Source: Bacteroidaceae bacterium
GTDB taxonomy: Bacteria; Bacteroidota; Bacteroidia; Bacteroidales; Bacteroidaceae
DNA: 6,878 bases
Assembly (NCBI GenBank): GCA_900772575.1
Contig: CAAHEN010000097.1
Span: 1-6,878 of the forward strand
Direction: 5' to 3'
The position numbers and the translations under genes were made by a program. Shown here one piece after another: positions 1 through 4,733 of this stretch. A model generated the notes under the pieces. It was not told where the DNA came from. It did not search any database and saw nothing but the letters and a program-made list of their open reading frames with translations. Positions within the stretch are counted from its first letter, which is position 1. The number at the start of each line of letters is the position of its first letter.

Positions 1-90
1 GCTCAGCCAATTGGTTCTGGTAGGGCGGTGATGCCGGCGCCCGCCGGCTAGGATAGTGATGGTGTCCATAGTTGCTGTGTGGGTTGTCAT
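1..90 (-). CDS. Possible partial hypothetical ORF, runs off the left edge
   Basis: An ATG at 88-90 on the minus strand opens a 30-codon frame with no stop before the window edge. The in-frame codons upstream reach a stop, so 90 would be the first ATG. The predicted start is M-T-T-H-T-A-T-M-D-T, and a second in-frame ATG follows 7 codons later. I recognise no domain, and the arginine/histidine-rich tail looks more like GC-rich chance coding than a known family. It would lie downstream of and co-directional with the P5-like gene, across a hairpin. It could equally be non-coding; only the sequence beyond the edge can decide. Confidence 0.15.
   Translation of the reverse strand, partial: MTTHTATMDTITILAGGRRHHRPTRTNWLS
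33..48. repeat. Short GC-rich palindrome
   Basis: GCCGGC at 33-38 is repeated as its own reverse complement at 43-48, with a 4-nt spacer. It could form a small stable hairpin on either strand. There is no T tract beside it, and it lies inside the doubtful edge ORF, so its role is unknown. Confidence 0.3.
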
Positions 91-130
91 GTCTTTCTTG
101 ATGTGTCCAATGTCAGTCTCAGGTCATCGC

Positions 131-167
131 TGTGAGCGTGCCGTCAGTGTGCGGCCAGGCGCTCACA
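131..167 (-). terminator. Inverted repeat at the 3' end of the P5-like gene, candidate terminator
   Basis: TGTGAGCG (131-138) and CGCTCACA (160-167) are perfect 8-bp inverted arms around a 21-nt loop. The right arm contains the stop codon of the P5-like gene (163-165), so in the minus-strand transcript the hairpin begins at the last codons and closes just after the gene. No T tract follows on the minus strand, so intrinsic termination is uncertain. It may instead stabilise the 3' end or mark a processing site. Confidence 0.4.
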
Positions 168-573
168 CGCCGAAGCGCTGCCTGATGTCGTCGACGCCCT
201 CCGGCGTGATATGCATCCCTGTTTCCTGCCGCGCCATGGCAGCGACGAGGCGGCCTATCTGTGGGCCGTGGGGGAGCAGTTTCTCGTCGCGGCCAAGGCG
301 GCTCCGGCCACAGACGGCTGCGGTGTAGAGCGCGGTGTCATTCTCCTGTGGCGGGGCCCAGCGGGCGATGACGCGTGCCGGCGTGTCGAAGCCGCGCCGA
401 ATGTAGTTCTTGATCAGGACGACGGCGGCCCGGAAACCGTGGGCCACGGAGATGAAGTGGCAGAACCCGCGCACGCAGGGTGTGACCGGATGCAGGCCTA
501 GCCAGCGATTGGCAGCGGCGTAGCGGATGTTGAGGGGATTGCGGTTGGCGATACCCAGATTCAGAGTGCTCAT
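163..573 (-). CDS. Phage structural protein P5-like / lysozyme-like protein
   Basis: A 136-residue protein resembling the small Bacteroidales proteins annotated 'structural protein P5', which are thought to be virion- or lysis-associated. Their enzymatic activity is not established to my knowledge. The family pattern is clear: a G-I-x-N-x-N-P-L-N-I-R motif at residues 7-17, a G-F-R-A-A segment at 46-50 followed by I-K-N-Y-I-R, R-W-A-P-P-x-E-N-D-T at 71-80 with Y83 after it, and a C-terminal L-V-A-A-M-A-R-x-E-x-G helix at 109-119. I see no signal peptide or membrane segment. The start at 571-573 is the first ATG in frame and fits the family length; there is no Shine-Dalgarno sequence, as is usual in this phylum. 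The gene stands alone, with no integrase, portal or tail gene in view, and has its own promoter and palindrome upstream. It could be a prophage remnant, a domesticated gene or the edge of a larger element beyond position 1. Confidence 0.72.
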   Translation of the reverse strand: MSTLNLGIANRNPLNIRYAAANRWLGLHPVTPCVRGFCHFISVAHGFRAAVVLIKNYIRRGFDTPARVIARWAPPQENDTALYTAAVCGRSRLGRDEKLLPHGPQIGRLVAAMARQETGMHITPEGVDDIRQRFGV

Positions 574-688
574 GTGTGATAGTTTTGGTGTTGTGTACGA
601 CGGAGAAGGCTATGTAGATGATGGCAGTCACACGCAGGCTGCGAGCGGGGTGGCGGCTCTGGGCGGTGCCGTGCGTGTTCAACAGGGG

Positions 689-696
689 CAAAGTTA
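689..696 (-). promoter_or_regulatory. Candidate -7 box for the P5-like gene
   Basis: The minus strand reads TAACTTTG, an exact match to the Bacteroidetes -7 consensus TAnnTTTG. It lies about 115 bases upstream of the P5-like start codon. A TTTG -33 box at the expected spacing is not visible; that position is occupied by the palindrome at 702-728. This suggests a promoter that needs an activator, or one blocked by a repressor. Confidence 0.5.
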
Positions 697-701
697 GGCT
701 G

Positions 702-728
702 GCCCATTCCGATATGCCCGGAATGGGC
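702..728. promoter_or_regulatory. Perfect 9-bp palindrome, candidate operator of the P5-like gene
   Basis: GCCCATTCC (702-710) and GGAATGGGC (720-728) are perfect inverted arms around a 9-nt spacer. On the minus strand the palindrome ends 5 bases before the TAACTTTG box, covering the -33 region. That position and the dyad symmetry suit a dimeric DNA-binding regulator. Because it lies upstream of the -7 box it is not part of the P5-like transcript. It could still act as a hairpin in read-through RNA from the ribosomal operon. Confidence 0.45.
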
Positions 729-745
729 TCAAATGGTCATTAGGC

Positions 746-777
746 CGCGATTGGCTAAGCTGGCATTGAAAATCGCG
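746..777. repeat. 7-bp inverted repeat in the rpsJ to P5-like spacer
   Basis: CGCGATT (746-752) and AATCGCG (771-777) are perfect inverted arms with an 18-nt loop. It lies upstream of the P5-like promoter palindrome and downstream of the ribosomal operon hairpins. No T tract follows on either strand, and its function is unknown. Confidence 0.3.
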
Positions 778-803
778 AAACCTACTGAAAGATTGGAGGC
801 TAA

Positions 804-914
804 ATGCCTTTTCCGAAAAAACAAGTGCCCGTTGGCTGGGCATGGTATAAGAGCCAATACATCATGAAGAAGGCGCACCCTTGGACAGGGTACGCCTTCT
901 TCGCTTATAAGTAA
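804..914 (+). CDS. Doubtful 36-residue ORF in the intergenic region
   Basis: ATG at 804-806 to TAA at 912-914 encodes 36 residues starting M-P-F-P-K-K-Q-V-P-V-G-W, rich in lysine and aromatic residues. A GGAGG sits 6 bases before the ATG, which would be a good Shine-Dalgarno spacing. However, Bacteroidetes rarely rely on such sites, and I see no TAnnTTTG box close upstream on the plus strand. Two inverted repeats, better explained as hairpins of the opposite-strand operon transcript, lie inside the frame. I recognise no family. It may be a chance frame or a small peptide gene antisense to the operon end. Confidence 0.15.
   Translation: MPFPKKQVPVGWAWYKSQYIMKKAHPWTGYAFFAYK
816..842 (-). terminator. 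Candidate intrinsic terminator of the str operon
   Basis: On the minus strand a 5-bp stem (TGCCC / GGGCA, arms 838-842 and 826-830, 7-nt loop) is followed by CTTG and then six T residues (816-821). The stem is short, but this is the only hairpin with a T run downstream of rpsJ. It lies about 135 bases after the rpsJ stop and just beyond the long hairpin at 866-902. Confidence 0.35.
866..902 (-). terminator. Long hairpin downstream of rpsJ
   Basis: Arms 866-875 and 893-902 are perfect 10-bp inverted repeats (GAAGAAGGCG / CGCCTTCTTC). The stem continues inward through one C/A mismatch on the plus strand (876/892) and four more pairs, leaving a 7-nt loop at 881-887. In the minus-strand RNA that mismatch becomes a G-U wobble, giving a continuous 15-bp stem. 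The structure therefore belongs to the minus-strand transcript, as the 3' end of the ribosomal operon. No T tract follows immediately, so it may terminate, protect the 3' end or bind a protein. Confidence 0.55.
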
Positions 915-974
915 CTTCTGCTGTATTCTGAAGCATTCACGCCACGGGGGCGCTTATGGCTTTGGCCGCAGGTG

Positions 975-1280
975 CTAGACCTTGATCTCCACCTCTACGC
1001 CGCAGGGAAGCTCAAGCTTCATCAGGGCGTCTACGGTCTTGGCCGTAGAGCTGTAGATGTCGATCAGGCGCTTGTAGGTGGACACCTCAAACTGCTCGCG
1101 GGCCTTCTTGTTGACGAAGGTGGAACGGTTGACGGTGATGATGCGCTTGCGGGTGGGGAGGGGAATCGGCCCACTGACGATGGCGCCGGTGGCCTTCACG
1201 TTCTTCACGATCTTCTCGGCAGACTTCTCTACGAGCGTGTGGTCGTAAGACTTGAGCTTGATACGGATCTTCTGACTCAT
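975..1280 (-). CDS. rpsJ: 30S ribosomal protein S10
   Basis: S10 is a protein of the 30S head and in many bacteria also partners NusB in transcription antitermination. The 101-residue product has the normal length and the family core: [10 protein letters not shown] at residues 5-14, the extended loop segment G-P-I-P-L-P-T-R-K at 37-45, then V-N-R-S-T-F-V and R-E-Q-F-E-V at 50-66. The frame is open to an ATG at 1322, but the 14 residues this adds are not S10-like, so the start is placed at 1278-1280. The gene lies 96 bases after fusA, and that gap holds a strong hairpin. It is the last gene of the operon here. In other Bacteroidales I would expect rplC to follow, but none does. Confidence 0.97.
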   Translation of the reverse strand: MSQKIRIKLKSYDHTLVEKSAEKIVKNVKATGAIVSGPIPLPTRKRIITVNRSTFVNKKAREQFEVSTYKRLIDIYSSTAKTVDALMKLELPCGVEVEIKV

Positions 1281-1300
1281 TGCTGTTGTGTGTGTATTAG

Positions 1301-1343
1301 CCGCCAAGGGTATGGCGGGCAAAGAGTCATTCGTTTGCCCGCC
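1301..1343 (-). promoter_or_regulatory. fusA-rpsJ intercistronic hairpin with alternative pairing
   Basis: GGCGGGCAAA (1314-1323) and TTTGCCCGCC (1334-1343) are perfect 10-bp arms around a 10-nt loop, between the fusA stop and the rpsJ start. In the minus-strand RNA the 3' half ends in CCGCC, which could pair instead with GGCGG at 1301-1305 just downstream. Two mutually exclusive folds are thus possible about 20 to 60 bases before the rpsJ ATG. This could be an attenuator, a processing site or a binding site for translational feedback. The choice among these is inference. Confidence 0.5.
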
Positions 1344-1376
1344 GCCCTCACGGCATTGATTGTTTAAATGGGTTGC

Positions 1377-3497
1377 TTATTTGACGAGGTCAACACGGCC
1401 ATGCACTTCCTCGAGCACTGCCTTGGCGATGGAGCTCGAAACCGGTGCGTGGTGGTCGTACTGCATGGAGCTGGTGGCACGTCCGGAGGTGATGGTACGC
1501 AGGGCGGTCACGTAGCCGAACATCTCTGCCAGAGGCACCATGGCCTTGACGATGCGGGCGCCGGAGCGGCTGCTCTCCATACCTTCCACTTGGCCACGGC
1601 GCTTGTTCAAGTCGCCGATGACGTCACCCATGTTCTCCTCGGGGGTCACAACCTCAAGTTTCATGATCGGCTCCATGAGCACGGGGCCGGCCTGCGAGCA
1701 GGCGTTCTTGTAAGCTTGGAGGGCCGCAATCTCGAAGGAGAGCTGGTCGGAGTCAACGGGGTGGAACGAACCGTCTAGGAGCTCCACCTTGAGGCTGTCG
1801 AGGGGATAGCCGCCGAGCACGCCGCTCTTCATGGCATTCTCGAAACCCTTCTGTACGGAGGGGATGAACTCCTTGGGAATGTTACCGCCGGTCACCTTGT
1901 TGACGAACTGCAGGCCGCCTTCCTTGAAGTCCTCGTCCACAGGGCCAACGTTGACGATGATGTCGGCAAACTTACCGCGACCGCCAGACTGCTTCTTGTA
2001 GACCTCGCGGAGGTTGACAGTCTTGGTGATGGCTTCCTTGTAGTTGACCTGGGGCTTGCCCTGGTTGCACTCTACCTTGAACTCACGCTTCAGACGGTCG
2101 ATGATGATGTCGAGGTGAAGCTCACCCATACCCGAGATGACGGTCTGGCCCGTCTGCTCGTCGGTACGCACGGTGAAGGTGGGGTCTTCCTCAGCCAGCT
2201 TGGCAAGGCCGTTGGAGAGCTTGTCAAGGTCTTTCTGCGTCTTGGGCTCGACAGCGATACCGATAACGGGATCGGGGAAGTCCATGGACTCCAGTACGAT
2301 GGGTGCATCCTCGTCGCAGAGCGTGTCACCGGTACGGATATCCTTGAAGCCTACGCCTGCGCCGATATCGCCGGCGCAGATCTCGTCGACGGGGTTCTGG
2401 TGGTTGGAGTGCATCTGGAAGAGGCGCGACACGCGCTCTTTCTTGCCGGAGCGGACGTTGTAGACGTAAGAGCCGGCGGACACCTTGCCAGAGTAGACGC
2501 GGAAGAAGGTCAGACGGCCCACGTAGGGGTCAGTCGCGATCTTGAATGCCAGGGCGGCAGTCTTCTCGTCCTCACTGGGCTTGCGGTCTTCCTCTTCGCC
2601 GGTCTCAGGATTGGTGCCGACGATGTTGGGCGTGTCGAGGGGTGAGGGCAGGAACATGCAGACATAGTCGAGCAGCGTCTGCACACCCTTGTTCTTGAAC
2701 GAGGAGCCCTGCGTCATGGGCACGATGTCCATGGCGAGCGTACCCTTGCGGATAGCGGCGATGATTTCCTCCTCGGTGATCGTGGAGGGGTCGTCGAAGA
2801 ACTTGTCCATGAGGCTCTCGTCGCATTCAGCGGCGGTCTCGACGAGTTTGTCGCGCCATTCCTGTGCCTCTGCCTGGAGCTCGGCGGGAATGTCGTCCAC
2901 CTCGTACTCGGCGCCCATGGTCTCGTCGTGCCAGAGGATGGCCTTCATCTTGATGAGGTCGACGATGCCCTTGAATTTCTCCTCAGCACCGATGGGGATA
3001 GAGATGACGCAGGGGTGTGCGCCGAGGATGTCCTTCATCTGGCGTACGACCTCGAAGAAGTCGGCGCCGGAGCGGTCCATCTTGTTGACGTAGCCGATGC
3101 GCGGCACGTTGTACTTGTCGGCCTGGCGCCATACGGTCTCAGACTGGGGCTCTACGCCGCCGACGGCGCAATAGGTGGCCACGGCACCGTCGAGCACGCG
3201 GAGTGAGCGCTCCACCTCGGCGGTGAAGTCCACGTGTCCCGGAGTGTCGATCAGGTTGATCTTGTACTGCTTGTTGTCCCAGTTCCAATAGGTGGTGGTG
3301 GCGGCGGAGGTAATCGTGATACCGCGCTCCTGTTCCTGTGCCATCCAGTCCATGGTGGCGCCACCGTCGTGCACCTCACCGATCTTGTGGGTCTTGCCGG
3401 TGTAGAAGAGGATGCGCTCAGACGTCGTGGTCTTACCGGCATCGATGTGGGCCATGATGCCGATATTGCGTGTCAAATGTAAGTCGTGCTTTGCCAT
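1377..3497 (-). CDS. fusA: Translation elongation factor G
   Basis: EF-G is the GTPase that drives translocation of tRNA and mRNA on the ribosome and, with RRF, ribosome recycling. The 706-residue product is full length. The G domain has the P-loop A-H-I-D-A-G-K-T at residues 16-23, switch I R-G-I-T-I at 58-62, D-T-P-G-H at 84-88, N-K-M-D at 138-141 and G-S-S-F-K-N-K-G at 264-271. Domain III carries G-M-G-E-L-H-L-D (456-463), domain IV S-G-G-R-G-K-F (504-510) and the tip-loop histidine H579 in F-H-P-V-D-S-D. Domain V follows from about 610. The intact G motifs mark it as the canonical GTPase and not the GTPase-deficient EF-G2 paralogue described in Bacteroides. The frame is open further upstream to 3659, but that extension overlaps rpsG and is not EF-G-like; the start is 3495-3497, 22 bases after rpsG. 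Confidence 0.98.
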   Translation of the reverse strand: MAKHDLHLTRNIGIMAHIDAGKTTTSERILFYTGKTHKIGEVHDGGATMDWMAQEQERGITITSAATTTYWNWDNKQYKINLIDTPGHVDFTAEVERSLRVLDGAVATYCAVGGVEPQSETVWRQADKYNVPRIGYVNKMDRSGADFFEVVRQMKDILGAHPCVISIPIGAEEKFKGIVDLIKMKAILWHDETMGAEYEVDDIPAELQAEAQEWRDKLVETAAECDESLMDKFFDDPSTITEEEIIAAIRKGTLAMDIVPMTQGSSFKNKGVQTLLDYVCMFLPSPLDTPNIVGTNPETGEEEDRKPSEDEKTAALAFKIATDPYVGRLTFFRVYSGKVSAGSYVYNVRSGKKERVSRLFQMHSNHQNPVDEICAGDIGAGVGFKDIRTGDTLCDEDAPIVLESMDFPDPVIGIAVEPKTQKDLDKLSNGLAKLAEEDPTFTVRTDEQTGQTVISGMGELHLDIIIDRLKREFKVECNQGKPQVNYKEAITKTVNLREVYKKQSGGRGKFADIIVNVGPVDEDFKEGGLQFVNKVTGGNIPKEFIPSVQKGFENAMKSGVLGGYPLDSLKVELLDGSFHPVDSDQLSFEIAALQAYKNACSQAGPVLMEPIMKLEVVTPEENMGDVIGDLNKRRGQVEGMESSRSGARIVKAMVPLAEMFGYVTALRTITSGRATSSMQYDHHAPVSSSIAKAVLEEVHGRVDLVK

Positions 3498-3519
3498 TGT
3501 TGTATGTCTCTGCCCTTGG

Positions 3520-3996
3520 TTAGAATCTGAAGTGAGCGAATGCGCGGTTAGCCTCGGCCATGCGGTGCATGTCCTCCTTGCGCTTGAAGGCGCCGCCCTG
3601 CTCGTTGAAAGCGTCCATGATCTCAGCGGCGAGCTTGTCGGCCATGGTCTTGCCGCCACGCTTGCGGGCGTAGCTGATCAGGTTTTTCATCGATACGGAC
3701 TCCTTGCGGTCGGGACGGATCTCTGTCGGCACCTGGAACGTGGCACCGCCGATACGGCGGCTCTTCACCTCGACCTGGGGGGTCACCTTGTCGAGGGCGG
3801 TCTTCCAGATTTCGAGGGCAGACTTCTCCTGATCCTTCATCTTCTCGCCGACGATGTCGAGGGCCTTGTAGAAGATGGCGTAGGAGATGTTCTTCTTGCC
3901 GTCGTACATCAGGTGGTTGACAAACTTAGACACCTTCTGGTCGCCATAGATGGGGTCGGGAAGGATGATTCGCTTTTTGGGCTTAGCTTTTCTCAT
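3520..3996 (-). CDS. rpsG: 30S ribosomal protein S7
   Basis: S7 is a primary 16S rRNA-binding protein that nucleates assembly of the 30S head and lies by the E site. The 158 residues match the Bacteroidales length. The sequence shows the basic N-terminus M-R-K-A-K-P-K-K-R, the P-D-P-I-Y-G-D segment (residues 13-19), [10 protein letters not shown] (26-35), [11 protein letters not shown] (80-90) and a C-terminus ending [10 protein letters not shown]. The start at 3994-3996 is preceded by an A-rich stretch without a Shine-Dalgarno sequence. It follows rpsL after a relatively long 132-base gap and precedes fusA by 22 bases. In Escherichia coli S7 represses its own operon by binding the rpsL-rpsG spacer; whether that applies here is not known. 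Confidence 0.98.
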   Translation of the reverse strand: MRKAKPKKRIILPDPIYGDQKVSKFVNHLMYDGKKNISYAIFYKALDIVGEKMKDQEKSALEIWKTALDKVTPQVEVKSRRIGGATFQVPTEIRPDRKESVSMKNLISYARKRGGKTMADKLAAEIMDAFNEQGGAFKRKEDMHRMAEANRAFAHFRF

Positions 3997-4128
3997 TGTT
4001 TTACTGTGAGTTGATTTGATTGTTACAGGGCTGCAATCTCAGTTCTTCAGTTCCCCGTCGGGACACTTACTCAACCTCTTTGCAAACCAACATTTTCTGT
4101 TTTGATAAGGAATGCGCCTGGGCCGGAT
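3997..4128 (-). promoter_or_regulatory. rpsL-rpsG intercistronic region with hairpin
   Basis: This 132-base spacer is long compared with the fusA-rpsG gap. In the minus-strand RNA, 4049-4067 can fold as a 7-bp stem with one bulged G and a GACG loop (AGU-g-UCCC / GGGA-ACU). By analogy with E. coli, where S7 binds the same spacer, it is a candidate feedback site. The E. coli structure is larger, and no sequence similarity was tested. I see no TAnnTTTG promoter box in the spacer. Confidence 0.35.
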
Positions 4129-4512
4129 TTACTTCTTGGCGGCCTTGGGACGCTTGGCGCCGTACTTCGAGCGGCGCTGTGTGCGGTTGGCCACACCGGC
4201 GGTGTCGAGCGTGCCGCGAACGATGTGGTAGCGTACACCGGGAAGATCCTTCACACGGCCGCCGCGGACGAGCACGATGGAGTGCTCCTGCAGGTTGTGG
4301 CCCTCACCGGGGATGTAAGAGTTGACCTCCTTGGAGTTGGTCAGGCGCACACGAGCCACCTTGCGCATAGCCGAATTAGGCTTCTTCGGGGTTGTCGTGT
4401 ACACGCGGACGCAAACACCGCGACGCTGAGGGCACGAATCGAGCGCCGGCGACTTGCTCTTGTCGGCGGCCACGCTTCTACCCTTTCTTACCAATTGTGA
4501 GATAGTAGGCAT
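4129..4512 (-). CDS. rpsL: 30S ribosomal protein S12
   Basis: S12 sits at the decoding centre and controls translational accuracy. The 127-residue product has the invariant blocks [14 protein letters not shown] (21-34), [13 protein letters not shown] (39-51), [10 protein letters not shown] (69-78) and [13 protein letters not shown] (84-96). Lysines 43 and 88, where streptomycin-resistance changes usually occur, are the wild-type residues, as is D89, the residue methylthiolated in some bacteria. A lysine-rich tail ends the protein. The start at 4510-4512 follows an AT-rich leader without a Shine-Dalgarno sequence. It is the first gene of the operon, about 85 bases after its -7 box. Confidence 0.98.
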   Translation of the reverse strand: MPTISQLVRKGRSVAADKSKSPALDSCPQRRGVCVRVYTTTPKKPNSAMRKVARVRLTNSKEVNSYIPGEGHNLQEHSIVLVRGGRVKDLPGVRYHIVRGTLDTAGVANRTQRRSKYGAKRPKAAKK

Positions 4513-4568
4513 TGTGTTGATTTTTAATTTGTTATATATATTATTTTCTTTCTTCAGTGGAGATGGCG

Positions 4569-4587
4569 AAGGCGCATACTACGCCTT
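4569..4587 (-). promoter_or_regulatory. Hairpin in the rpsL 5' leader
   Basis: In the minus-strand RNA AAGGCGUA pairs with UGCGCCUU around a 3-nt loop, an 8-bp stem with one U-G wobble. On the plus strand that wobble is a C/A mismatch (4575/4581), so the fold favours the minus-strand transcript. It starts within about 10 bases of the -7 box, at or very near the 5' end of the str mRNA. The same two arms occur in the hairpin after rpsJ (866-902). It may stabilise the 5' end or bind a regulator. Confidence 0.45.
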
Positions 4588-4595
4588 TCGGCCTG

Positions 4596-4627
4596 CAAAG
4601 ATAGCAACTTTTCTCCGAACGCACAAG
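4596..4627 (-). promoter_or_regulatory. str operon promoter
   Basis: The minus strand carries TATCTTTG (4596-4603), an exact match to the Bacteroidetes -7 consensus TAnnTTTG. CTTG (4624-4627) lies 20 bases upstream as a three-of-four match to the TTTG -33 box. The predicted transcript starts near 4590, leaving a leader of roughly 80 bases. Its second half is very A/T-rich, unlike the surrounding DNA. Confidence 0.75.
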
Positions 4628-4685
4628 ATATTCAGGGGGTTATTATTGCGGGGCCGGATTATTTGTATCGGAGGGGCTGTGGCGT

Positions 4686-4712
4686 GATTCGCGGCGTGGC
4701 AGGGCGCGAATC
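4686..4712 (-). terminator. Hairpin after the GT39-like gene, candidate terminator
   Basis: GATTCGCG (4686-4693) and CGCGAATC (4705-4712) form a perfect 8-bp stem with an 11-nt loop, starting about 21 bases after the stop of the membrane glycosyltransferase. It would separate that gene from the rpsL promoter. No T tract follows on the minus strand. Confidence 0.5.
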
Positions 4713-4733
4713 TGGAACTGGCAGGCCTCGCGC

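Noticed and set aside
338..691. A 117-codon minus-strand frame overlapping the P5-like gene
   Set aside because: It overlaps the P5-like gene in another frame, runs back over the promoter box and has an R/P/H-rich translation typical of a shadow frame.
574..974. A tRNA, CRISPR array or attachment site in the rpsJ to P5-like spacer
   Set aside because: No cloverleaf, no spaced direct repeats and no tRNA 3' end were seen; the repeats present are isolated inverted repeats.
1281..1322. A 14-residue N-terminal extension of S10
   Set aside because: It is not S10-like and lies over the intercistronic hairpin. M-S-Q-K-I-R-I gives the usual 101 residues.
2115..2645. A 176-codon plus-strand frame opposite fusA, and similar ones at 1368-1778 and 3412-4014
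   Set aside because: They mirror highly conserved coding sequence on the other strand and show no domain of their own.
1377..3497. EF-G2, the GTPase-deficient Bacteroides paralogue
   Set aside because: All G-domain motifs are intact and the gene sits in the str operon, so it is the canonical EF-G.
3498..3659. A 54-residue N-terminal extension of EF-G
   Set aside because: The added residues overlap rpsG in another frame and do not resemble EF-G. The [13 protein letters not shown] start is the family N-terminus.
4129..4512. Streptomycin-resistance changes in S12
   Set aside because: Lysines 43 and 88 are the sensitive wild-type residues.
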